A DNA stretch of 64,000 bases from Anthonomus grandis grandis (Eukaryota; Arthropoda; Insecta; Coleoptera; Curculionidae): positions 124,001 to 188,000 of the forward strand of contig NC_065549.1 in NCBI RefSeq assembly GCF_022605725.1, read 5' to 3'. The translations under genes were made by a program, and so were the position numbers. The notes beneath the pieces were generated by a model. That model had not been told where the DNA came from and made no database searches. It saw only the letters and a program-made list of their open reading frames with translations. This document shows positions 49,650 through 59,799 of this stretch, piece after piece. Every line of letters starts with the position of its first letter. Position 1 is the first letter of the stretch.

Positions 49650-50196
49650 TTTAATAAATTAAGCACATAAAATGTAGTACTGACTTGAACGTTATTATGG
49701 CGAGATTTTTATTCTCTATAATTAATTCTTGAGCTGCACGGTTTTATAGAGGGGGCGGCAATTTGCAAAAGTAAATTAACGAGTTTTATTAAGCCCGTGC
49801 TCGACCAATTATTTTTTTTCAATAAGTGAGTACATAATGAAGTCCATTTTGTTAATTTAGTACCGAAGAATTTTATGATAGCATTTAATTGAATTTTATT
49901 ATAAAGCAGGTGCGTCGTTTACAACACTTACGATAATAAGATTTTTGGTTGTTGATAAATTTAATTATGATGGGTTATTGGGATGCATAAATTTAATTAT
50001 TACAGTATGTCTTAGTTGAGTGTTAAAAATATATGGGAAATTTGAAAAAAAAACACACATAGTTGGTACGAAAATTTTAGACGAAAAAGTGAGGAAAATT
50101 GATTGGCGATCATTTAACGCCAAGAATACACATATTATTTGTCATTGAAATCCAATGTTAGTCTTATATAAAAAAAGTGTTGGGCGCCAAAAATGC
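49650..50196 (-). repeat. Right arm of the 7-kb inverted-repeat pair, about 545 bp
   Basis: Reverse complement of the 43209-43663 arm with moderate divergence and some extra sequence near its outer end. Its outer edge is TGTTGGGCGCCAAAAATGC (50178-50196), equivalent to the TTTTTGGCCCCCAAC edge of the left arm. No homology between arms is visible outside that word. Confidence 0.8.
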
Positions 50197-51544
50197 TATT
50201 CTAAATATTATTTTCAATAATTGAGGAGTTCGCGTGCATAACCGGATATATTCACTCTCATAAAATTTTCAGAAAACACGAAAAACACCCTGTTTATTTA
50301 TATTTAAAAATAGTAATATTTTAAGAAAATAGCTTTAATTAAGGGGGGTTGACTAATTTATTAACATAAAAAGAAACAAAAAAAATTAATAATTCATCAT
50401 TATAAGCAATAAAAGTTTGTATATATCCATTTTTGCACAGAAATAAGACATAGTAAACAAAAATATAAATTTATTTCTTTTTAAACAAACTGGATCAAGT
50501 TAATTAATAAAAAAATAAAAGTAATAAAACGAAAATTAAATATGTATTGCATTTTCTTCATGCAGGCAATCGTATAGCTCATTTTCTTCTTGGGTTTCAA
50601 AATTTACCAAAGTACACATTAGCTCCGGTATTGTTACTCTGTAATAAGTTTTTGTATCATAAAAAATCTTCCCCGTTTCGACAATCATCCCCAAAATGCT
50701 AAATCAAATAATTTAAACTTTTTTTCTGGATTTGGAATTACCTAGTGGTAGCTTGCTAAGCTGTATGTTGTCTTCTGACATTCCTTTCTTAAGAAGTGAT
50801 TCCCAAACTGTGTCACCTAATGATGTAAACCGATAAAATTGAGACATATTAATTTTAGCACTGGTTTTGTCATGTTCATTCTCAATTTTTTAAGTGAATT
50901 CTTTTGCATTCTGAAATTCCCTTTATTTTCTTATATACTTTTCCAGTTCTGTAACATTAAACATTTACCAGTCAAGGCCCAGTGTTTTTACCAAACCCAT
51001 TTTCGAATATATTTCAACGTATTTTTCTTTTATTGTAATCACTGGATATTTCATAAACTTAAAACACTAAAAGAACATTTTTAGTAGACTGGTCTTACAG
51101 GAGTTAAAAGCGCGTGGAATCACAACTCAACATCCAAACAACAACTACTAGAATAGATAATAAAAAGTGCAATAGAATACTTACAACTTTAATAAATAAA
51201 TATAAGAACCGTTAATAAATATAAGATCTATTTTCATTTGAGTTTATGTAAATCCTTATCAATAAGATTTTTGTATATCTGGATAATAAACAGCATTTTG
51301 AATTGGAAAATTTGACAAAAAAAAAAAAAAAATAGTATAGTATATGGAATTAGCCACAGAAAAATATAATAATATAAAATTACAGAGTGTATTTATATTT
51401 TAACATTAATTAAATATTTTTGTCCACCTATTCGTAATTAAATATGTATATAAAATTTAATATATATCGAAATAGTGATATATGTTTTGAATATTCATAG
51501 AATATTTGCCTAGTCTCTCAAATATTAAGATCTGTAAATATTCT
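50197..51544. other. AT-rich sequence, no gene recognised
   Basis: Contains AACACCCTGTTTATT near 50286, a transposon-terminus-like word with no partner found, and a poly-A run near 51316-51331. No supported coding region. Confidence 0.4.
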
Positions 51545-53215
51545 ATAAAAAAATAATGCTACTAGGAAGAGAAAAAGCAGTAATTGGAAGGGACTAAATT
51601 GAATTTTAGTCAGCAGTTTTATGTTAATAATTTAGTTAAAACTTTTGAACATGCTTTTCAATTGCAAGAAATAACCGAAATCGAGTTAATAAGAATTATT
51701 CTTTCCATAAAAAGTAAAGCTTATGGTTGTGATGGGCTTAACATTATATTAATTCAGATTTGTTGTTCATTTATTGTCCCCTTTGTGCTTCACATAATAA
51801 ACGAATGTTTGAAAAATTCAGTATTTCCAAATATGTGGAAACACGCCTTAGTCACGCATTTGGCCAAAATAGCTCAACCAAAGGAACTTAAAGATCTCCG
51901 ATCAATAAGCATTCTTCCCGTTCTTTCCAAAATTCTCGAGAAAGTTGCAAATAATCAAGCTCGAGTATTTTTGAACAGTCATGAAATTATGCCACTCAAA
52001 CAATCAGGGTTTCGTCAAGGATATAGCACCTGTGCTACGGCTATGGCTGACGTGACAGATGACATTTTCCGAGCGTGGGATCAAGGGGAGTTTACTGCAG
52101 GCACTTTTAGGCATTCGACTTAATTAATGATATGATTTTATTATCAATTTTAAGTTATATAGGATTTTCAAGAGATGCAATAACATTTTTTAAATCATTT
52201 TTGGGTAATCGCAGCCAGCAGATCGTTTTGAATGGTATAAAATCTAACCCTGTACCTTTATCAGTAGGTGTTTCTTAGAGAAGTATCCTGGGGCCATTGT
52301 TGTACACAATTTATACATGCCGATTTAAAGACTATTTAAAATTTTGTAGCTACCATTTGTATGCGGACGCCACCCAACTCTATCTTCACTTTCAGCCAAA
52401 TAATCCAGAAATTGCCAATAGAAATATAAATTTGGATTTAAAAAGTATAATAGAAATCTCAAGATAAACCGTTTAAAATCATCCGTTACTGTATTCGGAG
52501 GAGATAAAAATAATAGATTGAGAGTTAGCAACGAGCTTAATTTACGAATTAACAACGTCACCATTCCATTAACTAACACGTCCAAATCATTGGGACTTGT
52601 TATTGACTCTGATCTTCGGTTTCATGAGCATGTCACAGAAAAGCTTCGAAAAGTCTATGGTGCTTTTAAATTTATTTATAATCAAAGAAAATTTTTAAAT
52701 TAAAAAAAACATCTATGTGACTCCTTAGTGCTATCCAACTTTAACCACTGCGATACAGTATATGGCCCATGTTTGGATCAGTTTGATTCTCGTAGAATTC
52801 AGAAAGTACAAAATGCGTGCTTTCGCCTTGTTTTTGGAATACGCCGCAGAAATCGGATCTCTCATAAGCTTATAGACATCGGCTGGCTTAATATGTATAA
52901 CCGCAGAAAAGTACACTTCATTTCGTTGGGCTACAAGGTAATAAAATTTAAATCTCCCCAATACTTGTATGATAGAGCAGATTTTAGAATTAACAACAAT
53001 AATCGTAACTTACGTAATTTACATCTTTTTACTATTCCTTGCCACGGAAAAGAACTTTTTAAACACAGCTTTTCATATAATATTTGGTTTCCAGTTTAAA
53101 TTCCTTAAAGGTTACATCATTTGATCTGGCCTGTTCTTTCAAAGAAAAGCTAGAGACATTCTGTTTTTACGTCAATAAATAAAGCTGGTTTTTTATTTTG
53201 ATTTTGATTTTTTGT
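51545..53215 (+). pseudogene. 5'-truncated non-LTR retrotransposon (CR1/Jockey-like reverse transcriptase)
   Basis: The first frame (51584-52123) shows the fingers and palm of a LINE reverse transcriptase: KAYGCDGLNIILIQIC, SVFPNMWKHALVTHLAK, LRSISILPVLSKILEKV and LKQSGFRQGYSTCATAM. A second frame adds IGFSRDAITFFKSFLGNRSQ and SVGVS*RSILGPLLYTIYT, then YHLYADATQLYL at about 52351-52386. Later frames (52518-52703, 52728-53099) give the typical SKSLGLVIDSDLRFHEHV, CDTVYGPCLD and VQNACFRLVFGIRRR. Stops and frameshifts separate the parts. The catalytic YADD is YADA (GCC at 52369-52371). The 3' end carries a short ATTTTGATTTTGATTTT repeat near 53197, as CR1-like elements often do. The endonuclease and ORF1 are missing. 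Confidence 0.9.
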
Positions 53216-53467
53216 GTGATGTCGCTGAATGTGTTTTTGTATTTTTAAGTTTCAACTGTTATGATCTGTAATTTGAAATATTGGTACTGGTTGTAGAGCA
53301 AATTTTTTTTTATGTTAAATTTTTTACATTTTTTTAGAGAGCGCCTAAACAGTATCTGCGTACCAGAATACTGACGTAACACGGCCTTTTATTTTTCATA
53401 GACATTGTGTATTTCTAAATTTTTATATTGTATTTTGTACTTGTTTATGAAAAGTAATAAATTTTGT

Positions 53468-53492
53468 TTATTATTATTATTATTATTATTAA
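53468..53492 (+). repeat. (ATT)n microsatellite
   Basis: About eight ATT units downstream of the LINE end, followed by AATTTTTTTC. Confidence 0.85.
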
Positions 53493-55254
53493 TTTTTTTC
53501 TCAAGCTTGGATACTCCTCTGACAACTCTGGGGTAAGTATATAAGGCATACGCAGTTTTTCAGGTATTTGATGTAATTTTTTTTATCTTCTAGGAGCTTA
53601 GAATATTTTTTTTTCAAGTTTTCGGACTCATTCTGTATGCCTACCAGGTACTCAAACTGGAAGGCATAGTGTGATATTCAAAATTAAAAATTAAGCAGTC
53701 TCTGTTATACATTCAGAAAGCTAAAGCTGAATGATAAAATTATGAGCTGGTTTGTCTTTACAATGCCTATATTGGCTTAATACTACCCTATGGAGTCTCA
53801 ATTACTGCAAAATAAGTATTTATAATACAAAAAAAGTAATAAAATCAATTCTAGATGATGTTAAGTAAAATTTAGACTTGACCTTAGAGATTCTCCACAT
53901 CATTTAGGATTAAAAGTATTTAACAAACTACCCGATTACCTTAAAACTATTAACAACTTTAACTTATTTAAATAAAAGCATAGCATAGAAATATATAACC
54001 TAAATGAGTTAATTAAATTATTGTGTTTGTTTGTTATCAATGTTTACTATCGAAATGATTTATCTTTTTTAAAATTATTTGCAATATTTTATATACGTAT
54101 TTATTTATATTGTTTATTTAGAATAATTGACCAATTTTGATGTTAAATAATTTTTTTAAAATTAATTTTATTAACGCATTCCATATCTGCAAGCTGTGCC
54201 TATTAATAATAAAATTATAATTTTAAAATTAATACTGAATTTAAAAAAAAAATCAAATAATAAGAGAAAAAGAAGTGCTTTAAAGAAAAACTCCAATTTC
54301 CTGGAAGAAAACAAGTAGTCTCTGTTCCAAAGACTGGATATTTTATAGGATCTTCTTTAGTTTTTTGGGCATTTGAATTTAAAAAAAATTTTCAATAATA
54401 TTTTTAAAACTTTCAGATGCATTTTTTATTTTATGTTTAGGAACTAAAATGTCTTATTTTTCAACTTGAAATAAGGTATTGGATATAATATTTTATATTA
54501 TCCAGGATTTTTTTCTCATACTTTCCAGACTCTCTGAATAATTTTGCATGCCTTTCAGGTATTCGGCAATAATTCTTCATAAATTCCTTCCGAGATATTA
54601 AAAAATAATTTTTTTCATCATTTAAATGCCTTTAGAGTGTCAATTTGTCAGGAGTTTGATGTAATTTGTTCTGACTTGCAGACGTTAAAAATGATTTTTG
54701 ACATTTCAAGTAATTTTTCATTTTATTCCAGGCATTTAATTCTAGAACACCAAATAACTGGAGGAAAAGCAGTGCCCGAAAGTAAAATTCAAACAGATAT
54801 TTTCTTTCACGTCTAGTACTTATTCAGTATTAAAGTGATTTTTTACTTTAATCTAAACTATTAAAGTAATTTTATTATATCTTCTAAGAGTTAATAATAT
54901 TTTCTTCAGGTCTTTGAACTCATTCTGAAATATTTTCTTATATTGAATATATCTCGTGCCATTTTTGAAAAATAAATTAAATTTGCAATTACATAGAACA
55001 TCTGAAATTTAAAAACATCTATGTATCATATACGGGGTATTGCATATCGATCCAAGAGGAAAATTATTTGTGAATAACAAGAATTACACAATTATCTTCG
55101 AAAAATGAGTTGTGGCAAAGAAAAATAAATAATTGACCATATATAGGTACTACTTAAAAAAAATTAAACCACTTACAGATCTTAATAAATAATGTCATTA
55201 TAATAAAAATATCATAATATTATGGTAAACAGATAAGTCTGATCGAAGATCATC
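53493..55254. other. AT-rich intergenic sequence with a diverged direct repeat
   Basis: No coding region supported. About 62 bp at 53573-53635 (GTAATTTT, ATCTTCTAGGAGCTTA, GGACTCATTCTG) recur in diverged form at 54866-54927 (GTAATTTTATTATATCTTC, TTGAACTCATTCTG). The stretch between has further look-alike fragments, for example CAGGTATT at 53561 and near 54558, so it may be an old degenerate repeat. Confidence 0.4.
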
Positions 55255-55545
55255 TTCATGATGATGAGGAACCTGGGAGGTGGTAATGGTGCGCCTATAG
55301 GTCAACCTTCGACAAAGTCTGCTGCTGTTGCTGCTGCTGCTGCTGCCGCTTCTTCGTGTCTCGGCGTCGCGGCGATTCCAATTCCGCCACTTCCAGCAGA
55401 GCAGTACGCGGCCGGACTCTTTCGCGGCGCGACCACGTGATTCAGCGTCTCCCCTTCGACGTCGTTTATTACGTCATGACGTCCCGACGCCAACGAAAAT
55501 TTTACAACTCGCCGATACGCGACCCTTTTTAGCGCGTCAAAAAGT
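55255..55545 (+). promoter_or_regulatory. CpG-rich island with palindromic CRE-like sites
   Basis: A sharp rise in G+C and CpG against an AT-rich background: GGCGTCGCGGCG, TACGCGGCCGG, TTTCGCGGCGCG, CGACGTCG and GATACGCGACC. It includes the perfect palindrome ACGTCATGACGT (55471-55482), which holds two overlapping CRE half sites (ACGTCA and TGACGT), and CGACGTCG at 55457-55464. It ends about 230 bp before the signal-peptide exon. It could be a promoter, a 5' untranslated exon, coding sequence, or a mix of these. Confidence 0.45.
55258..55440 (+). CDS. Possible small host reading frame or exon with poly-alanine tract
   Basis: A 60-codon frame starting with three ATGs reads MMMRNLGGGNGAPIG, then SAAVAAAAAAASSCLGVAAI, then PIPPLPAEQYAAGLF and stops at TGA. 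Alanine runs and a proline patch are common in insect regulatory and RNA-binding proteins, but I recognise no family. The stop could be avoided by splicing at ACC|ACGTGA-like donors; no strong donor is visible. Long frames also exist in the other two readings of this GC-rich stretch (55328-55561 plus, 55302-55556 minus), so coding status is uncertain. It may instead be a 5' untranslated upstream ORF of the gene starting at 55773. Confidence 0.35.
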   Translation: MMMRNLGGGNGAPIGQPSTKSAAVAAAAAAASSCLGVAAIPIPPLPAEQYAAGLFRGATT

Positions 55546-55772
55546 TTTAACAACAATTTAAAAAAAAATTCCGTATTTAATCAATAAATAATTAATTAAG
55601 TTGTTACTGTGTCTATTATAATAAGTAGGTTGTACTCTTGTAACTTGTAGAATAAGTTTACTACCAACTTGATTAGGAGTGTTAAGAAGGAGAAATGTGC
55701 ATAATGTTTTTTTTTTAAGTGAATTAAGTGAAAAAGTAAAAAATGGTAATTGGCTTGGAATAATTGGTGACA
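55546..55772 (+). other. AT-rich stretch between the CpG island and the signal-peptide exon, probable 5' UTR or promoter
   Basis: AT-rich, no ORF. A TAA lies in frame with the following ATG at 55761-55763, which bounds the coding start. Confidence 0.4.
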
Positions 55773-55890
55773 ATGCAGATTATGAGGATCAGGATTTTGT
55801 TGTTTTTGGTGCTCTTACCAGAAGTTTTTGGACTCTATAACGGACTGGAACAAACTTCCGGACAGGTAGCGAACGAACTGGATAGACCAA
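55773..55890 (+). CDS. First coding exon of a secreted or membrane protein (signal peptide)
   Basis: ATG at 55773 has A at -3 and an in-frame TAA four codons upstream, which fixes the start. The 39 codons read MQIMRIRILLFLVLLPEVFG then LYNGLEQTSGQVANELDRP. This is a textbook signal peptide: basic n-region, hydrophobic ILLFLVLL core, and likely cleavage after VFG. One base after codon 39 comes CAA|GTAAAT, a good splice donor; without splicing the frame stops eight codons on. The phase-1 intron right after a signal-peptide exon is common in secreted and receptor genes. The rest of the gene is not identified in the window, so the product is unknown. Inference overall, with strong local support. 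Confidence 0.6.
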
Positions 55891-56867
55891 GTAAATTTTT
55901 TTTATTGCTATTTTAAAAGTAAAAAAAAATCATCTTATATTCATATTACGTAAACATTAGTTTTATGTTACATTTACAGACCGAGGATAAAAAAGAATTT
56001 AAAAAATAAACCTTAACCGCAAAATGAGAAAAACCCTGCAAATAAATATCAGAGAAATCGTACACTGAAGTGAAATTTCCCATGGGATTGTTTGTCATTC
56101 TATTTTGCCTTCTGTCCGTGCTTATGCCCGAAAAATATCAATTTCTTTTACCGTCACTTGTCCTGACGTTCCGCAGATATTACTACAATAACATGCTTAT
56201 CCCAAACCATTACAAAAGGTTAAAAAATATGTAAAAAAAACAATTGACAGGTTTATTAAGGGGCCACACGCAAAACAATTGCTCTCCGGCCATGTCATTA
56301 TATTTGCCTCATTGTATAAAACAAAAGAAATCTTAAATCACTAAAACAACACTTAACTGTCTCACTTGATGCGTCCGAAAGCGAATCGCCATTTATTTAC
56401 TGTTGAACATATTTATATTAATTAATGCTTTCAAAGGTTTTTCTTGTCAGGCCAAAATGTTCCGTTAAAAAAATATTTATTGGGTATTGTGGCGCGTTTC
56501 CGCAATTCGAACAGGAAATTTGACTTTTGTAGTTTTGGGGCCCACCCACAGTTTTACGTAATTAAAATTTACCACCTCGAAGACAGCTTTAATACCATAT
56601 TTAAATCAAATAGCGATTTTATCTACTACTATAAAAACATTACCACAGAGCTGTAAAGTCTCATCAGTTTTTACGATTTGATTCTCAAGAGTAGATGTGA
56701 AATGTCAGTATATTGCCAACGTTACTTAAGTTAAAATTTTTTTTTTCAGTAGGCATTCCAGATATTATTATTTTGAATTAGTATACAGATATCTCGGAAA
56801 AGCATTTTTTTCACCGAAAATATTTTTTTTTCACGAATTGAACTATAATTTTTTTTTGCTATTTCAG
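55891..56867 (+). other. Probable first intron of the signal-peptide gene, left part
   Basis: Begins with the donor GTAAATTTTT. Mixed AT-rich sequence follows with no second exon that I can support; the 70-codon frame at 56444-56656 has no domain. Near 56783-56830 the words GATATCTCGG and TTTTTTTCACCGAAAATATTTTTTT faintly recall the 366-bp satellite. Confidence 0.35.
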
Positions 56868-58492
56868 GCACTTTTATAAAAATTCCGCCTCAACTGCCTG
56901 GAATAATTAATTAATTTATTAATGGCGTTTAAGTCAAAATAATTTTACAACTTACTATTTTAGACACTTTAATTAAAATTATGCCTCAAATGCCTGGACT
57001 AATTAATTAATTAATTTCTAGTTAACGTTCAAGTTAAAGTTATTTTCTTATTCCAGGATGTTGAACTATAAATTTTCCTACCATTTCAGGCACTTTAATT
57101 AAAATTATGGTTCAAATTCCTGGACTACCTAATTAATTAATTTATATTTAACGTTTAAGTTAAAATTATTTTACAATTCCAAGCTGTTAAACTATAAATT
57201 CTTCTGCCATTTCAGGCACTTTTATTAACATTCCGCCTCAACTGCCTGGAATAATTAATTAATTTATTAATGGCGTTTAAGTCAAAATAATTTTACAAAT
57301 TACTATTTCAGTTACTTCAATTAAAATTATGCCTCAAATGCCTGGACTAATCAATTAATGAATTTATAATTAACGTTAAAGTTATTTTACAATTCCAGGC
57401 TGTTAAACTATAGATTTTTTTTGTCATTTCAGGCACTTTAATTAAAAATATGCCTCAACTGCCCGAAATAATTAATTAATTTATTAATGACGTTTAAGTC
57501 TAAATAATTTTACAACTTACTATTTTAGGCACTTTAATTAAAATTATGCCTCAAATGCCTGGACTAATTAATTAATTAATTTATAGTTAACGTTTAAGTT
57601 AAAGTTATTTTACAATTCCAGGCTGTGTTCAATTTCTTTTGCCATTTCAGGCACTTTTATTAAAATTCCGCCTCAACTGCCCGAAATAATTAATTAATTT
57701 ATTAATGACGTTTAAGTCTAAATAATTTTACAACTTACTATTTTAGGCACTTTAATTAAAATTATGCCTCAAATGCCTGGACTAATTAATTAATTTATTT
57801 ATAGTTAACGTTTAAGTTAAAGTTATTTTACAATTCTAGGCTGTTGAACTATACATTTTTTTACCATTTCAGATACTTTTATTAAAATTCCGCCTCAACT
57901 GCCTGGATAATTAATTAATTTATTAATGAAGTTTAAGTCGAAATAATTTTACAACCTACTATTTTAGGCACTTTAATTAAAAATATGCCTCAAATGCCTG
58001 GACTAATTAATTAATGAATTTATAGTTAACGTTTAAGTTAAAGTTATTTTTACACTTCCAGGCTGTTGAACTGTAGATTTGTTTTGCCATTTCAGGCATT
58101 TCTATTAACATATGCCTCAACTGCCTGGAATAATTAATTAATTTATTAATGACATTTAAGTCAAAATAATTTTACAACTTACTATTTTAGGCACTTTAGT
58201 TAAAATTATGCCTCAAATGCTTGAACTAATTTATTAATTAATTTATAGTTAACGTTTAAGTTAAAGTTAATTTACAATTCCAGGCTGTTGAACTATAAAT
58301 TTTTTTTGGCCATTTCAGGCACTTTAATTCAAATTATGCCTGGACTAATTAATTAATTTATTTATAGTTAACGTTTAAGTTAAAGTTATTTTACAATTCC
58401 AGGCTGTTAAACTATAGATTTGTTTTGCCATTTCAGGCACTTCTATTAACATATGCCTCAACTGCCTGGAATAATTAATTAATTTATTAATG
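56868..58492 (+). repeat. Tandem repeat array with heterodimeric unit of about 220 bp
   Basis: Two related half-units alternate. One contains CCGCCTCAACTGCCTGG, ATAATTAATTAATTTATTAATG and GTTTAAGTCAAAATAATTTTAC. The other contains TATGCCTCAAATGCCTGGAC, AGTTAACGTTTAAGTTAAAG, CAATTCCAGGCTGTTGAACT and GCCATTTCAGGCAC. CCTCAACTGCC starts at 56888, 57236, 57453, 57671, 57893, 58115 and 58456, so spacing is about 217-222 bp except for two intervals near 345 bp that hold an extra half-unit. Copies are diverged by point changes and small indels, unlike the homogeneous 366-bp array. There is no coding capacity. Confidence 0.85.
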
Positions 58493-58925
58493 TAACTATA
58501 CCCACAACTAAGTCTCATCTTGTACATCACGAAAACACTAGAATATAACAAGATTTAAACAAAACTAAGGAAATGAGACCACTTTGAAAATTGGGAAAAG
58601 GTCAAAATGCGAGAATCTCAGCTAATATAAGAGCTACGACCTTGCGGATGGTCTCGTTGGATTTAGAAGGACGAAACTAAGACAGAACCATTTAAATTGT
58701 TACAAAAGTGTCCATAGAAGCCGATATATTGACCTCTAAAGTTTGAGATTTTTTATTTTTCGGGTATACCCCCCGTATCGAATTTTTTCACCAAAAATTG
58801 ATTTTTTTTTTCGATTTTCAACTAACTATACCAGTGTGTTACTCGCATCATCTACATTACGAAAACACCGGGTTATAATGGTATTCGAGTAATACTAAGG
58901 GAATGAGAGCCCTTTGAAAATTGAA
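58493..58925 (+). repeat. Solo, diverged copy of the 366-bp satellite (about 1.2 monomers)
   Basis: The sequence follows the satellite order without gaps longer than a few tens of bases. Landmarks are ACGAAAACAC with ATATAAC, AACTAAGGAAATGAGA, CACTTTGAAAAT, GAGCTACGACCTTGCGGATG with GTCTCGTTGGATT, GGACGAAACTAAGACAGAACC, TCGGGTATACCCCCCGTATC with GAATTTTTTCACC, and again ACGAAAACACCGGGTTATAA and GAATGAGAGC. The segment that includes the GTCGTTTTCGAC hairpin is shortened, and the C-run is six rather than seven. It has the same orientation as the main array and directly abuts the 220-bp tandem repeat. Confidence 0.93.
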
Positions 58926-59514
58926 AAATATCTCAATTTGTTACCCCAAAAATTGGACACTTTCAATTACTAATTCACATTTGTATACTAAAATTTTGGT
59001 CATTTTATATTAGTAAAACAGCTTTAGTGATATAAAATCATCATTTTATATTAGTAAAGCTGACATTTAATGAAACAACTATAATTTTCTCTCTGTCGCA
59101 ACTTACTAAATTTAAATAAACAACCTTGTTACAGGTGACTGTTTTACAAGCAGTTACGCTAATTGCCAGATTTACACGCTGTTGTTCAAACAACCATTCG
59201 ACACCGATCTTGATGGATTGTTTATGTGTGAATGTTTGAAAAGTTGTTTAGGCCTATTATCTGTAAAAAGCTGTTCGGTGAATCAATGACCTATATATAA
59301 AAGCCGGATCGGGATAATAAACCGAACCTTTTTTCCTCTCCACCTTGTCCACACTTTATCGCAGCCTGTAACAGCTTTTAGAAAGAAAAATAAACGGAAG
59401 CTTCGATTAATCTGTCAATAATATTTTACGAAAGGGAATAGTGCTTTTTACGCAGTATAAAATCGACGATAAGGTGAAATATTTAATATTGTTAATACAC
59501 GAACTCAAAGACCT
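58926..59514. other. Single-copy spacer with a TATA-box-like site
   Basis: A short direct repeat TCATTTTATATTAGTAAA occurs near 59002 and 59043. CTATATATAAAAGC at 59291-59304 looks like a TATA box with GC-richer sequence after it, but no initiator or coding start follows convincingly, so a promoter call is weak. Confidence 0.3.
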
Positions 59515-59799
59515 TATACAGGGCGTTTCAGAACTATGGGATCAAACTTGTAGGGGTTATTCAGTGCAACAGTAGACAACATTTAAGTATAGAGACATAT
59601 GTCCGGGAAATATAAAGGCGATCTTTTGTCTAAAACTTGTAATATTTAGGCATTATTAGTTTTTTTTTTGATTATTTTGGGAACTTTCAGGTCATTACTT
59701 TAATTTTGCTAGCCAAATAACATGTATTTTTGTTTTATCTCTTTTAAGTGTAAATCTTAATTTTCTTTTGTTAATAGTGTATTAGTAAATAAGCCATCT

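Noticed and set aside
52325..52585. Minus-strand 86-codon frame
   Set aside because: Shadow of the LINE reverse transcriptase, which reads clearly on the plus strand.
59291..59304. Strong promoter call on the TATATAAAAG word
   Set aside because: No initiator, no following coding start, and many AT-rich look-alikes; kept only as a weak note.
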